Position numbers and translations under genes: made by a program. 37,128 nucleotides of DNA from Nitrosomonas sp. (GTDB taxonomy: Bacteria; Pseudomonadota; Gammaproteobacteria; Burkholderiales; Nitrosomonadaceae), in NCBI GenBank assembly GCA_021604405.1, contig BQJA01000028.1, positions 1 to 37,128 on the forward strand, in the 5' to 3' direction. The notes under the pieces were generated by a model. It was not told the origin of the DNA. It did not search any database and saw nothing but the letters and a program-made list of their open reading frames with translations. Positions 1 through 11,597 of this stretch are shown here, piece by piece. Every line of letters starts with the position of its first letter. Position 1 is the first letter of the stretch.

Positions 1-55
1 CCAAGTGAAAACCGCGTGAACGGGCTTTAAGCTGGATTTGCTTTTGTATCCACAT
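1..55 (-). CDS. yjbQ: YjbQ family protein, N-terminal fragment (runs off window)
   Basis: Only the first 18 codons lie in the window, read leftwards from an ATG at 55. They translate to MWIQKQIQLKARSRGFHL, which closely resembles the start of the YjbQ/UPF0047 family (small proteins of about 140 residues reported to have a thiamine-phosphate-synthase-like activity). An AGGTG sequence four bases upstream of the ATG is a plausible ribosome binding site. The gene lies downstream of the alcohol dehydrogenase on the same strand, with a gap of 127 bases, so co-transcription is possible. The call rests on a short stretch and could be wrong; reading the next 350 bases to the left would settle it. Confidence 0.65.
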   Translation of the reverse strand, partial: MWIQKQIQLKARSRGFHL

Positions 56-182
56 AAAACACCTGGTTAATGATTGGGTTTTGAATCGTTAATTTTTCTG
101 CTGGTTTGCCAGCTTTGGAAGAATTTCTTTATGGACCGGTATCTATTGATTGATAATTATGAAATTCGTATGGATCAGAAAA

Positions 183-1367
183 TTATAAACGATCAAGTAA
201 AATTTGCTTGATTTCTTCATCTGTCAAAACAATGGGATTGGTTTTCATGCTGCTGCCACGCGAATTGGCGACGACTTTGTCCAACCCTGTTTTATGTAGG
301 CCGTGATGTGACAAGCGCGGCAGCATCAGCTCTTTTGTCCATTGTGTCAGCAGGTCTGTCAGCGCGCTATAGGCGGTTTCTGGATCGCGATAGGTTTTTT
401 CGCAAAGTATTTCGGCCAGGTGATGATACTTTTCCAGCGCCTTGTTTTCCGGATCTCGGGCTAGCATGCTTTTTATATTAACCGCAGTCGCAGAAGCTAC
501 CAATGTGCCGCAAACCACGCCGTGCGGCATGGGATAAAATGCACCGAGCGGCGAGGCCAAACCATGCACCGAGCCTAAGCCGACCTGAGCCAGTGTGATG
601 CCTGATATTAATGCGGCATAAGCCATTTTTTCCCTGTGTACCTTGGATTGTCCGCTTTGCTGATACAGCGGGATTAAGGCTTCCCGGGCAGCGTGCAAGC
701 CACTAAGTGCCAGTGCATCGGTAAATGCATTGGATCTGGCTGATACATAAGATTCGATTAACTGTGTTAATGCGTCCATGCCGTTGGCGGCGATGACGCT
801 TTGCGGACAACTGGTCAATAGGTCAGGGTCGACGATTGCGTATTCCGCGACCAGTTTTTCGTGCCGGAATGATTTTTTAAATCCGTTCTCACCTTGTATA
901 CTCAGTACAGCATTTTTAGTCGCTTCGCTGCCGGTTCCTGCTGTGGTCGGCACTGCGATAAAAGGAATGGCAGGCCCTTCATAAGGTAATTCGGGTCCGA
1001 CACCTTCCAGGTAATCCATCACGGACCGCTGTACCTTTAATAATCCAGCAATTGCTTTGGCAGCATCTAAAGCGCTTCCTCCACCGATACCAACGATGAC
1101 ATCAAAAGACTGGTCAGCGAATGCTTGAACAGTTTCGTCTATCAGCGTTGGCGAAGGTTCTTCTGTAACCGTGCAATGAACCCAAGTTATGGCGCGGTTA
1201 TTTAATTCATTGATGAAGGGTTGCCAATAGTCATTGCAGCGGAATGACCGGCTGCCCGTCACCAGCAAAATTCGATGACCATAACTGGCGATTATATTTG
1301 GTAACTTCTTGAAGATGCCGCTGCCAAATTCTATGCGCGGCAGCTTGGCGATAGAAAAATCAAACAT
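183..1367 (-). CDS. Iron-type (group III) alcohol dehydrogenase family protein
   Basis: A 394-residue member of the Fe-ADH family, NAD(P)-dependent oxidoreductases that interconvert alcohols and aldehydes or ketones. Visible are the N-terminal Rossmann-like half with GIGGGSALDAAKA (about 94-106), the PTTAGTGSEAT motif (140-150) and the C-terminal metal site. Expected metal ligands are Asp198, His268 (SVHGL) and His282 (PMPHG). The fourth ligand, normally His four residues after the Asp, is Gln202 in DALTQLIESY. The ATG at 1367 is preferred over an upstream in-frame start because GGAG lies eight bases before it and it overlaps the stop of the upstream gene (TAATG), which implies translational coupling. 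The substrate cannot be told. The pairing with an ABM monooxygenase suggests turnover of a reactive carbonyl or quinone, but that is inference. Confidence 0.9.
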   Translation of the reverse strand: MFDFSIAKLPRIEFGSGIFKKLPNIIASYGHRILLVTGSRSFRCNDYWQPFINELNNRAITWVHCTVTEEPSPTLIDETVQAFADQSFDVIVGIGGGSALDAAKAIAGLLKVQRSVMDYLEGVGPELPYEGPAIPFIAVPTTAGTGSEATKNAVLSIQGENGFKKSFRHEKLVAEYAIVDPDLLTSCPQSVIAANGMDALTQLIESYVSARSNAFTDALALSGLHAAREALIPLYQQSGQSKVHREKMAYAALISGITLAQVGLGSVHGLASPLGAFYPMPHGVVCGTLVASATAVNIKSMLARDPENKALEKYHHLAEILCEKTYRDPETAYSALTDLLTQWTKELMLPRLSHHGLHKTGLDKVVANSRGSSMKTNPIVLTDEEIKQILLDRL

Positions 1368-1669
1368 TAATCGTTCTCCGCTGGATACAGACCGCAATAA
1401 GTAATACCTTGACGTGGTTCTGCCATCCAGCTTGCCACGGTTTCCCGCCAGTTTAGATAATGGGCGGTTTGTTTGTGGGCGGCTGCATCCTGCTGCGTGT
1501 TGTATGCTTCATAAAGGACAAATTTTGTGGGTTCGTCTGTTGACTGCAATACATCAAAACGGAGATTTCCCGGCTCTTGGACCGAATTTTCATGATTGAG
1601 TCGACAAGCATCTTTGAAATCAGCGATTTTTTCCGGTTTTACAGAAATATGCACGATGGTTACATACAT
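1367..1669 (-). CDS. ABM-domain protein (antibiotic biosynthesis monooxygenase / quinol monooxygenase YgiN-LsrG type)
   Basis: A 100-residue protein with the layout of the dimeric ABM ferredoxin-like fold: MYVTIVHISVKPEK at the N-terminus, then NHENSVQEPGNLRFDVLQS and KFVLYEAYNTQQDAAAHKQT. These are typical of cofactor-free monooxygenases and LsrG-like isomerases. The ATG at 1669 is chosen over the TTG one codon earlier because AAGGAGAG is well spaced for it. Its stop overlaps the start of the alcohol dehydrogenase by one base, so the two form an operon transcribed leftwards. A TATAAT hexamer at 1879-1884 (minus strand) could be the -10 element for a leader of about 200 bases, but its -35 is poor. 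Substrate unknown. Confidence 0.85.
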   Translation of the reverse strand: MYVTIVHISVKPEKIADFKDACRLNHENSVQEPGNLRFDVLQSTDEPTKFVLYEAYNTQQDAAAHKQTAHYLNWRETVASWMAEPRQGITYCGLYPAEND

Positions 1670-2177
1670 CAAATCTCTCCTTAGATTGGTCCTGATTTTT
1701 AAACGAATGCTTAGATAGCTACCCGTGAATAGAAAGGTTTGCTGCGGGAAGCGATAGTCGATCAGACTTCCCGGTCTTGTTCACTAAAAAAGTAAAGATT
1801 CCCTTTAAATGGTCAACCACATTCCAAAATGCTTTCTGTTTCTGTAACAAGCATTCCTGAAATAACCTCGCACCGTAAATTATATCCCGCCTGTCAGTAA
1901 AATAGTTGGACAAGCTTCGCATGTGCGGTGCATGAATATCTGGAAGCACCTATAATATCAGTCATGTTGTAATAACAAGACTTCACATTCTCTGTCAGAT
2001 GGTATGCGCCAATTAGGCTCTTTAAATTAATAAATTAGATTATAAATCATGTTGTGAACTAGCGACAGATTCCGCATTCAAAGCAGGGGATTTTCTTTCA
2101 TTGACTGCCAAGTCAAGGCAGGTTAAAATGCGCGCTTTTCATTTGTAGGCAGTACTGCTTTCTAGGCAAAAAAGTTT
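1670..2177. other. Intergenic region between the divergent ABM/ADH and atp operons
   Basis: About 500 bases with no convincing gene. It holds a possible minus-strand -10 (TATAAT at 1879-1884) for the ABM/ADH operon and, at the right end, the atp promoter described separately. A 76-codon minus-strand reading frame at 1719-1949 has no recognisable domain or ribosome binding site and is not called. Confidence 0.6.
2101..2129 (+). promoter_or_regulatory. Probable sigma70 promoter of the atp operon
   Basis: TTGACT at 2101-2106 is followed by a 17-base spacer and TAAAAT at 2124-2129, a near-consensus housekeeping promoter. Transcription would begin near 2136, about 40 bases before atpI. No other comparably good promoter was seen in front of the operon. 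Confidence 0.75.
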
Positions 2178-2567
2178 ATGCCTTGGATACAAAATAAGCC
2201 ACTTCTAACGGTAATTCGGTGGCAAATGCTGTTTACAATAATCGCGACGCTTGCTTCCGGCTTGCTTATTGACCTTCATGGCGCAATATCAGCATTGCTT
2301 GGTGGGTTTGTTAGCGTAACATCTTCGTTTGCCTTTGCGGTTATCGTATCACGCCACAAAGGATATAGCGCAAGTGGAACGTTAAGAACAGCTTTGAGAG
2401 CGGAGGCGGTAAAGATTTTAGTGACGGTAATGCTGCTTTGGCTTGTCCTGGTGACTTACAAAGATGTAAACACGCTGGTGTTTATCGGTGCTTTTGCAAT
2501 CGCAGTTATCGTCAATAGTATGGCGCTGTTGGTTTCAGACAAAGCGGAAGCAATTCATAATAAATAG
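2178..2567 (+). CDS. atpI: ATP synthase subunit I
   Basis: A 129-residue hydrophobic protein with about four membrane segments, first in the operon. AtpI proteins are assembly or accessory factors associated with c-ring formation and are not part of the final catalytic complex. Sequence conservation in this family is low, so the call rests on size, hydrophobic pattern (for example TIIATLASGLLIDLHGAISA near residue 20) and position 20 bases before atpB. The ribosome binding site before the ATG is weak (an AGG only), in line with the low level at which AtpI is usually made. Confidence 0.85.
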   Translation: MPWIQNKPLLTVIRWQMLFTIIATLASGLLIDLHGAISALLGGFVSVTSSFAFAVIVSRHKGYSASGTLRTALRAEAVKILVTVMLLWLVLVTYKDVNTLVFIGAFAIAVIVNSMALLVSDKAEAIHNK

Positions 2568-2587
2568 TTTATTGATAGGCAATAATA

Positions 2588-3400
2588 ATGGCAGCAGAAG
2601 AGCTCACTCCAACTTCGTATATAAAACATCACTTAACCTACAATACAGTTCAAGTTGGCGGAAATGAAAGTGCATTCTGGACGCTGCATATCGATACGCT
2701 GATAACCTCAATCATTCTCGGCATTATCGGGTTAGGCACCATTTGGTTGATTGTGCGAAAAGCAACGCCGGGTGTGCCAAGCAAACGTCAGGCATTTGTT
2801 GAGTTGACCGTGGAGTTTATCGATAACCAGGTGAAAAATACTTTTCATGGTAACCGGCACACATTGGTCGCGCCAATGGCGCTGACAATATTTGTGTGGG
2901 TGCTGCTGATGAATACAATGGACATCGTGCCAATCGACATCGCGGCGGAAATGAATAAGCATGTGTTTGGGCTGGAATATTGGAAGATTGTGCCAACCAC
3001 AGATGTTAATACGACATTTGCGCTTGCTTTATCAGTGTGGCTGTTAATGATTTTCTTCAACATGAAGGTCAAGGGGATAGGCGGATGGATGCATGAGTTG
3101 TTTTGCACGCCGTTCGGTAAAAATCCACTGATGTGGCCACTCAACCTCTTGTTTAATTTTATAGAGTATGTATCGAAGCCACTGTCACACTCATTGCGTT
3201 TGTTTGGTAACATTTACGCAGGCGAAATTATTTTCCTGTTAATAGGAATGTGGGCAGCGACGGGTATTGCAGGGTCTTTCTTTAGTATATTGCTGGGTGC
3301 AGGCTGGGCAATATTTCATATCCTTATTGTTACCCTGCAGGCATTTATATTTATGATGTTGACCGTTGTTTATATTTCAATGGCGCATGAATCGCATTAG
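2588..3400 (+). CDS. atpB: F1Fo ATP synthase subunit a
   Basis: A 270-residue membrane subunit forming the proton half-channels next to the c-ring. The family signature [19 protein letters not shown] is at 196-214, and Arg204 corresponds to the essential Arg210 of E. coli subunit a. Five or six membrane helices are evident from about residue 37 to the end. Length equals the usual 265-290 residues. It lies between atpI and atpE in the standard operon order. Confidence 0.98.
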   Translation: MAAEELTPTSYIKHHLTYNTVQVGGNESAFWTLHIDTLITSIILGIIGLGTIWLIVRKATPGVPSKRQAFVELTVEFIDNQVKNTFHGNRHTLVAPMALTIFVWVLLMNTMDIVPIDIAAEMNKHVFGLEYWKIVPTTDVNTTFALALSVWLLMIFFNMKVKGIGGWMHELFCTPFGKNPLMWPLNLLFNFIEYVSKPLSHSLRLFGNIYAGEIIFLLIGMWAATGIAGSFFSILLGAGWAIFHILIVTLQAFIFMMLTVVYISMAHESH

Positions 3401-3447
3401 TAAATAATTTTTATATCGTTGTATCTTAAAGTACCATCCAACTTTGA

Positions 3448-3732
<285 letters not shown>

Positions 3733-3768
3733 TAATGCCATTTTTGGTAAACATACTAAGGTTTGGGT

Positions 3769-4242
3769 ATGAATATTAATTTCACACTAATTTCTCAGGC
3801 GCTGGCTTTTTCAATTTTTATCTGGTTTACAGTCAGGTACGTATGGCCGCCTTTGTTGCGTGCGATAGAAGAACGGCAAAAAACAATTGCAGATGGTCTG
3901 GCAGCTGGAGAGCGTGGCAAGCATGATCTTGAGCTCGCTAGTCAACGTTCCGCCGAAGTATTAAAAGAAACAAAACAGCGTGGGGCTGAAATTATCGCCC
4001 AAGCTGAAAAAAGGGCATCTGAGATTATTGATAACGCAAAAGTTGCAGCTAAGGAAGAAGGTGACCGTATCCTTACCGGGGCCAAAGCTGAAATCGAGCA
4101 TGAAATGTTCAGTGCCAGGGAAACGTTGCGACAGCATGCGGCCGATTTAGCTGTTGCAGGTGCAACTAAAATTTTACGCCGTGAAGTAGATGCAAGAACA
4201 CATGCAGATCTGCTTGCAGATATTGAGAAAGACTTAAAATAA
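3769..4242 (+). CDS. atpF: F1Fo ATP synthase subunit b
   Basis: A 157-residue peripheral-stalk subunit: one N-terminal membrane helix (about residues 5-25) followed by a long charged, Ala/Glu/Lys-rich helix that dimerises as a coiled coil. The ATG at 3769 is preferred to the upstream in-frame TTG at 3763 because it gives [14 protein letters not shown], the usual start of this family (E. coli b is 156 residues), and AAGG lies seven bases ahead. Its stop overlaps the atpH start (TAATG), so the two stalk subunits are translationally coupled. Confidence 0.97.
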   Translation: MNINFTLISQALAFSIFIWFTVRYVWPPLLRAIEERQKTIADGLAAGERGKHDLELASQRSAEVLKETKQRGAEIIAQAEKRASEIIDNAKVAAKEEGDRILTGAKAEIEHEMFSARETLRQHAADLAVAGATKILRREVDARTHADLLADIEKDLK

Positions 4243-4778
4243 TGGCTGAAGTAACTACAATTGCCAGGCCTTATGCTGAAGCGGTATTCAAATCAGCGCA
4301 AGCGAAGAAATCGATTGCAGCATGGTCAGATATGCTGAAGTGCGCTGCGGCTGTTTCGAGGGAAGCGCAAATTAAGACGCTTATTGGTAATCCGAGTATT
4401 TCTGCTAAGCAACTAGCCGATATATTTCATACGATTTGCAAAGATAAGCTGAATGAAGAAGGTCGAAATCTGATCTCGCTGATGGCGGAAAATGATCGAC
4501 TTGACGTGTTGCCGCAGGTCAGTGATTTGTATGAGCAATTAAAATCACAGTATGAAGGTGTACTGGATGCAAAAATTGTCTCAGCATTTGAACTGAGTAC
4601 CGAGCAGTTGAAAAAATTGATAGTGATGCTTGAGAAAAAGTTCAAGCATGAAATAAATGCCAAGGTGAGTGTCGATCCGGAACTAATCGGTGGGATCAAA
4701 GTTGAAATTGGCGACGAGATTCTCGATACTTCTGTTCGCGGTAAGCTCGAGGCCATGGCTGTTGCCCTTAAAAGCTAG
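4242..4778 (+). CDS. atpH: F1Fo ATP synthase subunit delta
   Basis: A 178-residue peripheral-stalk subunit that joins the b dimer to the top of F1. It begins with the family pattern TTIARPYAEAVFKSA and ends with the conserved GGIKVEIGDEILDTSVRGKL segment. Length matches the E. coli protein (177). It starts within the atpF stop codon and ends 14 bases before atpA. Confidence 0.97.
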   Translation: MAEVTTIARPYAEAVFKSAQAKKSIAAWSDMLKCAAAVSREAQIKTLIGNPSISAKQLADIFHTICKDKLNEEGRNLISLMAENDRLDVLPQVSDLYEQLKSQYEGVLDAKIVSAFELSTEQLKKLIVMLEKKFKHEINAKVSVDPELIGGIKVEIGDEILDTSVRGKLEAMAVALKS

Positions 4779-4792
4779 GAGTTATTTGAAAA

Positions 4793-6334
4793 ATGCAGTT
4801 AAATCCATCTGAAATCAGCGAACTAATTAAGAGCAAAATTGAGGGAATCGCTGATACAGCAGAAGTACGAACACAAGGCACCATTGTTTCAGTGACAGAC
4901 GGTATCGTTCGCATACATGGCTTGAATGATGTTATGCAGGGTGAAATGCTGGAATTTCCCGGAAATACGTTTGGCCTCGCACTCAATCTGGAAAGAGACT
5001 CGGTTGGTGCTGTGATCATGGGCGCCTATGAACACATCTCCGAAGGAGATGTTGTGAAATGTACGGGTCGTATTCTTGAAGTGCCAGTTGGAGAAGGATT
5101 GTTAGGGCGTGTTGTTAATGCGCTGGGACAACCTATCGATGGTAAGGGGCCGGTCAATGCGCAGCGTTCCGAACCCATAGAAAAAATCGCTCCCGGGGTT
5201 GTGTGGCGGCAATCAGTAGATCAGCCAGTGCAAACCGGACTAAAATCGATTGATGCGATGGTGCCAATTGGCCGGGGACAGCGTGAACTTATAATTGGCG
5301 ACCGTCAGACAGGTAAAACGGCCGTTGCAGTAGATGCCATTATTAATCAGAAGGGCCAAAACATGATGTGTATTTATGTTGCGGTCGGACAAAAGGCATC
5401 GTCAATTGCAAACGTTGTGCGCAAGCTGGAAGAACACGGGGCAATGGAGTATACAATTGTGGTTGCTGCAACTGCATCAGAATCTGCGGCTATGCAATTT
5501 ATTGCACCTTATTCCGGTTGCACAATGGGCGAATATTTTCGTGATAAGGGTGAAGATGCACTTATCATCTATGATGACTTGACCAAGCAGGCATGGGCAT
5601 ACCGCCAAATTTCACTGTTGTTGCGCCGTCCGCCAGGACGTGAAGCGTATCCAGGGGATGTTTTTTACCTGCATTCCCGATTGCTTGAACGGGCAGCGCG
5701 TGTTAGCGTCGAATATGTTGAAAAAGAAACAAATGGCGCAGTAAAAGGAAAAACAGGTTCGTTAACGGCTTTGCCTATTATTGAAACGCAGGCTGGTGAC
5801 GTTACCGCATTCGTGCCAACCAATGTCATTTCGATTACTGATGGGCAGATCTTCCTGGAAACCGATTTGTTTAATGCAGGTATACGTCCTGCGATTAATG
5901 CAGGTGTTTCGGTTTCTCGAGTAGGTGGCGCTGCACAAACCAAGGTAATCAAGAAACTGGGTGGCGGTGTTCGGCTTGCGCTTGCGCAATACCGTGAGCT
6001 GGCGGCTTTTGCGCAGTTCGCATCGGATCTGGATGAAGCGACACGAAAACAGTTGGAACGTGGGAAAATGGTTACCGAGCTAATGAAACAGCCACAATAT
6101 GCGACGCAAAGTGTCTCGGAAATGGCTTTAACTTTGTTCGCGGTAAACAAAGGTTATTTGGATGATGTAGAAGTGAGTCGGGCTTTAGCTTTTGAATCTG
6201 CGTTGAAAAGTTATATGAAGAGTCAGCATGGCGCAATTATGGATAAGATTGAGAGTGAAAAAAATCTCGATGCAGATACAGAAAAAGCGCTTGAGGCTGC
6301 CATTGAAGAATTCAAGCAAAGTGGGACATATTAA
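4793..6334 (+). CDS. atpA: F1Fo ATP synthase subunit alpha
   Basis: A 513-residue non-catalytic nucleotide-binding subunit of F1; E. coli alpha is also 513. The Walker A motif GDRQTGKT is at 169-176. The [11 protein letters not shown] segment in the C-terminal half includes the arginine that reaches into the neighbouring catalytic site. An AGGAG sequence precedes the ATG. The gap to atpG is only three bases. Confidence 0.99.
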   Translation: MQLNPSEISELIKSKIEGIADTAEVRTQGTIVSVTDGIVRIHGLNDVMQGEMLEFPGNTFGLALNLERDSVGAVIMGAYEHISEGDVVKCTGRILEVPVGEGLLGRVVNALGQPIDGKGPVNAQRSEPIEKIAPGVVWRQSVDQPVQTGLKSIDAMVPIGRGQRELIIGDRQTGKTAVAVDAIINQKGQNMMCIYVAVGQKASSIANVVRKLEEHGAMEYTIVVAATASESAAMQFIAPYSGCTMGEYFRDKGEDALIIYDDLTKQAWAYRQISLLLRRPPGREAYPGDVFYLHSRLLERAARVSVEYVEKETNGAVKGKTGSLTALPIIETQAGDVTAFVPTNVISITDGQIFLETDLFNAGIRPAINAGVSVSRVGGAAQTKVIKKLGGGVRLALAQYRELAAFAQFASDLDEATRKQLERGKMVTELMKQPQYATQSVSEMALTLFAVNKGYLDDVEVSRALAFESALKSYMKSQHGAIMDKIESEKNLDADTEKALEAAIEEFKQSGTY

Positions 6335-6337
6335 GCC

Positions 6338-7225
6338 ATGGCTGGCAGCAGAGAAATACGAAATAAAATTAAAAGCGTAAAGAATACGCAGAAAATAACG
6401 CGCGCCATGGAAATGGTTGCTGCTTCTAAAATGCGTAAAGCGCAGGATCGCATGAAGAAAGCACGCCCTTATGGTGAAAAAATTCGTAATGTTGCTGCGC
6501 ACATGAGCCGTGCGAGTGCTGAATACCATCATCCGTTTCTGATTGAACGGGATACGGTAAAACGTATCGGCATCATTGTCGTGACGTCAGACAAAGGGTT
6601 ATGCGGTGGACTTAACACAAACGTACTGCGAAGAGCATTAAACGAAATTAAATCCTGGGAGGCCGAAGGCGAGCAGATAGAAGCCTGCTGTATCGGAAAC
6701 AAAGGTCTCGGATTCATGACTCGGATTAATGCCAATGTGATTTCCCAGGTGATTTCTCTCGGCGATGCGCCTGATATGGAAAAATTAATTGGCGCAGTGA
6801 AAATCGTTTTGGATGGTTACACCGAAGATCGTTTTGATCGCGTATATATCTTTTACAATCGTTTTATCAACACCATGAAGCAAGAACCGGTCATGGAGCA
6901 ATTGCTTCCGCTTACCGACGAACGTATTCTTGGAGACGATGAAAGTAAAAAAGACCAGCTTGCGGCGGCTTGGGATTATATCTATGAGCCAGAAGCGAAA
7001 CCCGTTATTGATGATATTATGGTGCGTTATGTTGAAGCCATTATTTATCAGGCGGTAGCAGAAAATATGGCGTCCGAGCAGTCAGCCAGAATGGTAGCAA
7101 TGAAAGCCGCATCAGATAATGCCGGCGACGTAATCGATGAGTTGACGCTCGTTTATAACAAATCTCGGCAAGCAGCTATTACCAAGGAGCTATCAGAGAT
7201 TGTTGGTGGCGCAGCGGCTGTCTAA
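6338..7225 (+). CDS. atpG: F1Fo ATP synthase subunit gamma
   Basis: A 295-residue central-shaft subunit that couples c-ring rotation to the catalytic sites. The N-terminal helix [20 protein letters not shown] and the C-terminal helix with [20 protein letters not shown] are the conserved coiled-coil strands. [10 protein letters not shown] near residue 85 is another family mark. Slightly longer than the E. coli protein (287). Confidence 0.98.
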   Translation: MAGSREIRNKIKSVKNTQKITRAMEMVAASKMRKAQDRMKKARPYGEKIRNVAAHMSRASAEYHHPFLIERDTVKRIGIIVVTSDKGLCGGLNTNVLRRALNEIKSWEAEGEQIEACCIGNKGLGFMTRINANVISQVISLGDAPDMEKLIGAVKIVLDGYTEDRFDRVYIFYNRFINTMKQEPVMEQLLPLTDERILGDDESKKDQLAAAWDYIYEPEAKPVIDDIMVRYVEAIIYQAVAENMASEQSARMVAMKAASDNAGDVIDELTLVYNKSRQAAITKELSEIVGGAAAV

Positions 7226-7244
7226 AAAACTTATTAGAAATTAG

Positions 7245-8633
<1,389 letters not shown>

Positions 8634-8656
8634 TAAAACGTGAGAATTCTTTGCTA

Positions 8657-9079
8657 ATGGGTACTATATTCCATCTTGATATCGTCAGTGCAGAAGAATC
8701 TATTTATTCTGGGCCCGCGGAGTTTATGGCTGCACCAGCGCAAATGGGGGAAGTCGGTATTTACCCCCGTCATACGCCTATGTTAACGCGCATTAAATCA
8801 GGAATCGTTCGCATCAAAGCACCTTTGAAGGATGAAGAGAGTGTTTACGTTTCCGGCGGAATGCTTGAAGTGCAACCGGATGTAGTAACCATTCTTGCAG
8901 ATACCGCAGTACGGGGCGCTGATCTTGATGAGGCAAAGGCGTTGGAAGCGAAGAAAGCCGCAGAGGAAGCAATGAGGGATCGTAAATCAGATTTAGATTA
9001 TGCGCGTGCGCAGGCTGAATTGGTCGAAGCGGCAGCGCAATTAGCTGCAATTGCAAAACTTAGAAAACGCGGCCATTAA
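8657..9079 (+). CDS. atpC: F1Fo ATP synthase subunit epsilon
   Basis: A 140-residue subunit of the central stalk that regulates ATP hydrolysis. It has the N-terminal beta-sandwich ([17 protein letters not shown]-like [32 protein letters not shown]) and the C-terminal Ala/Glu-rich helical hairpin. Two starts are possible: the ATG at 8657 used here, and a TTG at 8651 that is better spaced from GAG (six bases) and gives an MLMG start like the MAMT of E. coli. The choice is unresolved. Last gene of the operon; the terminator begins 15 bases after its stop. Confidence 0.95.
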   Translation: MGTIFHLDIVSAEESIYSGPAEFMAAPAQMGEVGIYPRHTPMLTRIKSGIVRIKAPLKDEESVYVSGGMLEVQPDVVTILADTAVRGADLDEAKALEAKKAAEEAMRDRKSDLDYARAQAELVEAAAQLAAIAKLRKRGH

Positions 9080-9094
9080 GATTTGATTATGACT

Positions 9095-9128
9095 AATAAA
9101 AAAAGCGACGTAAGTCGTTTTTTTTATT
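9095..9128 (+). terminator. Bidirectional intrinsic terminator after atpC
   Basis: A GCGAC/GTCGT stem around a GTAA loop, extended by seven A residues pairing with seven T residues and by AAT/ATT. The symmetry gives a T tract on either strand, so it can end the atp transcript and also leftward transcripts from pilTU. Confidence 0.85.
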
Positions 9129-9385
9129 GGGAAATCACGCGAACACTATGTAAAATAATGTGTGTTGTGCTAACGCCATCATAAAGCCATCAGTTGCTAG
9201 CTCGTGTAAAGATAATCGAGCGGGTGGGTTAGCGCCCGCTATGATACATTTAGCCAATGCCATTAAATCAGTGTTAAAGATGCGGCAACAGTCAAGAAAG
9301 ATACGGGATTCGTTACACGCGAAAAGTAAGAACGTTAGTCGATGCTCCGTATGCTACTGATTATAGATGAGTGATTGCGGGCGGG
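9129..9385. other. Intergenic region between the atp terminator and the pilU stop
   Basis: The only structure seen is a six-base-pair stem AGCGGG/CCCGCT at 9219-9240 with a ten-base loop, lacking a T tract on both strands. A 66-codon plus-strand frame here has no start signals or recognisable features and is not called. Confidence 0.5.
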
Positions 9386-10522
9386 TTACGTAATCGTCAA
9401 GTGCTCTATACCTGCATTAACGTCTTTATTCTTTGCTTCTTTTCCTTCGAGCTTAATTTGTAAACGCAGCTCGTTCATTGAATCAGCATTCCTCAACGCG
9501 TCCTCGTAGCTGATATTGCCGGCTTCGAAATGCTCAAAAAGCGCCATATCAAATGTTTGCATGCCCAGTTCACGGGATTTTTTCATGATTTCCTTGATTT
9601 CGTGCACCTTTCCTTTGAAAATCAAATCTGAAATTAATGGCGAATTTAGCATGACTTCGATTGCCGCTACCCGTCCTATGCCGTCCTTCTTCGGAATTAA
9701 TCGTTGTGCAACAACTGATTTTAGGTTGAGTGATAGATCCATTAATAATTGTGCTCGCCGTTCTTCGGGAAAAAAATTTATAATACGATCCAGTGCTTGG
9801 TTAGCGCTATTTGCGTGCAGTGTTCCCATACATAGATGACCTGTTTCCGCAAATGCAATGGCGTGTTCCATTGTTTCGCGGTCACGTATTTCACCGATCA
9901 GAATGACATCGGGCGCTTGACGCAACGTATTTTTCAAAGCGGCTTCCCATGATTCAGTATCGACACCGACTTCGCGCTGAGTGATCAAGCAGTTTATATG
10001 CGTATGTACATATTCCACCGGATCTTCGATAGTAATAATATGACCATGACTGTTTTTATTACGGTGACCGATCAATGAAGCCATAGACGTGGATTTGCCA
10101 GAGCCGGTACCACCAACAAAAATTACCAGGCCACGCTTGCTCATGACAACCTCTTTGAGCACTGGCGGTAGTCCCAAGTCATCGAATTCTGGAATTTTGG
10201 TGGTAATTGTTCGCAAAATAATACCCACGCGCTGCTGTTGGACAAACGCATTGACACGGAAACGTCCGATGCCTGCGGGATTGATGGCAAAATTGCATTC
10301 GCTGGTCGCCTCAAATTCAGCTGCCTGTTTGTCATTCATAATGGCCCGTGCCAACTGCGAAGTATGCTGCGCAGTTAGTGATTGCTGGGATACCGGCGTC
10401 ATTTTTCCGTCTATTTTAAAAGCGGGTGGAAAACCAGCAGTAATAAACATATCCGATGCTTTCCTGCTCAGCATCAAACGGAGTAGATCAAAGATAAATT
10501 TTTCTGCCTGTGCACGTTCCAT
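9386..10522 (-). CDS. pilU: Type IV pilus retraction ATPase PilU
   Basis: A 378-residue PilT-family secretion ATPase. Walker A GGTGSGKST is at 137-145, followed by an Asp-box region (ITIEDPVEYVH), Walker B DVILIGEIRD and the His-box AETGHLCMGTLH. It lacks the AIRNLIRE retraction motif of PilT, and it is longer than PilT, both as expected for PilU, the accessory retraction motor that acts with PilT at the pilus base. AGGGG lies ahead of the ATG. It follows pilT by 31 bases, the usual pilT-pilU order. Confidence 0.96.
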   Translation of the reverse strand: MERAQAEKFIFDLLRLMLSRKASDMFITAGFPPAFKIDGKMTPVSQQSLTAQHTSQLARAIMNDKQAAEFEATSECNFAINPAGIGRFRVNAFVQQQRVGIILRTITTKIPEFDDLGLPPVLKEVVMSKRGLVIFVGGTGSGKSTSMASLIGHRNKNSHGHIITIEDPVEYVHTHINCLITQREVGVDTESWEAALKNTLRQAPDVILIGEIRDRETMEHAIAFAETGHLCMGTLHANSANQALDRIINFFPEERRAQLLMDLSLNLKSVVAQRLIPKKDGIGRVAAIEVMLNSPLISDLIFKGKVHEIKEIMKKSRELGMQTFDMALFEHFEAGNISYEDALRNADSMNELRLQIKLEGKEAKNKDVNAGIEHLTIT

Positions 10523-10553
10523 GGATAACCCCTAAATTACCAATATATTGATA

Positions 10554-11597
10554 TCAAGCACGAAAATTGTCTTTATTCGCTGCTTTGCTACGCGCCTCGT
10601 TTACCGACACAACATTGCGCGTAACCAGCTCTTTTAAATTCTGATCCAGTGTTTGCATGCCCACACCCTGACCGGTTTGAATGGCAGAGTACATTTGCGC
10701 GACTTTGGCTTCACGAATCAAGTTGCGGATTGCTGGCGTACCGATCATAATCTCGTGTGCAGCGACGCGTCCTTTTCCATCTTTAGTTTTTAGTAATGCC
10801 TGTGAAATAACTGCGCGTAAGGATTCTGATAACATGGCTCGAATCATTTCTTTTTCTTCCGCGGGAAATACATCGATAATACGGTCGATGGTTTTGGCAG
10901 CGGAACTGGTATGCAATGTTCCAAATACCAAATGACCGGTTTCCGCGGCGGTCATTGCCAGGCGTATTGTTTCCAGATCGCGCAATTCACCCACCAGGAT
11001 TATGTCTGGATCTTCGCGCAGAGCGGAACGTAATGCATTCGAGAAACTCAGTGTATCTCGTCCAACCTCTCGCTGATTTATAAGACATTTCTTGCTTTCA
11101 TGGACGAATTCGATAGGGTCCTCCAATGTTAGAATGTGGCCATAATCATTTTCATTGATATGGTTAATCATCGCCGCTAACGTTGTTGACTTCCCAGAAC
11201 CGGTTGGACCCGTGACCAGTACGACGCCGCGAGGCTGTTTTGCTATTTCTGTGAAAATTTTTGGTGCTTTGAGATCTTCCAGTGTTAGCACATCTGACGG
11301 AATCGTTCGCATCACTGTAGCAGCGCCACGATGAGTGTTGAACGCATTCACGCGAAAGCGCGCAAGCTTTGGAACAGCAAAGGAAAAATCACATTCCAGA
11401 TGTTCTTCATAAAACTTGCGTTGCGCATCGTTCATAATGTCATACACCATATCATGAACGTCCTTGTGTTCCATCGCCGGCAAATTAATTCGCCTGATTT
11501 CACCGTGCACCCGTATCAGCGGCGGCATTCCAGCAGATAAATGCAGATCCGAAGCTTTATTTTTAACCACGAAGGCGAGAAGTTCTACGACATTCAT
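10554..11597 (-). CDS. pilT: Type IV pilus twitching motility ATPase PilT
   Basis: A 347-residue hexameric ATPase that depolymerises type IV pili, giving twitching motility and DNA uptake. Walker A GPTGSGKST is at 130-138, Walker B DIILVGELRD at 198-207 with Glu204, the His box TAAETGHLVFGTLHT follows, and the PilT-specific AIRNLIREAK motif is at 289-298. Length equals Pseudomonas PilT (344). AAAGGA precedes the ATG. Upstream lie about 215 bases without a clear promoter. Other pil genes are not in this window, so the rest of the pilus machine must be encoded elsewhere. Confidence 0.97.
   Translation of the reverse strand: MNVVELLAFVVKNKASDLHLSAGMPPLIRVHGEIRRINLPAMEHKDVHDMVYDIMNDAQRKFYEEHLECDFSFAVPKLARFRVNAFNTHRGAATVMRTIPSDVLTLEDLKAPKIFTEIAKQPRGVVLVTGPTGSGKSTTLAAMINHINENDYGHILTLEDPIEFVHESKKCLINQREVGRDTLSFSNALRSALREDPDIILVGELRDLETIRLAMTAAETGHLVFGTLHTSSAAKTIDRIIDVFPAEEKEMIRAMLSESLRAVISQALLKTKDGKGRVAAHEIMIGTPAIRNLIREAKVAQMYSAIQTGQGVGMQTLDQNLKELVTRNVVSVNEARSKAANKDNFRA

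Noticed and set aside
1719..1949. 76-codon minus-strand frame upstream of the ABM gene
   Set aside because: No ribosome binding site or family resemblance; overlaps the likely leader of the ABM/ADH operon.
5665..6150. 161-codon minus-strand frame inside atpA
   Set aside because: Fully antisense to a conserved gene, Ser/Cys/Pro-rich as expected for a shadow frame, no start signals.
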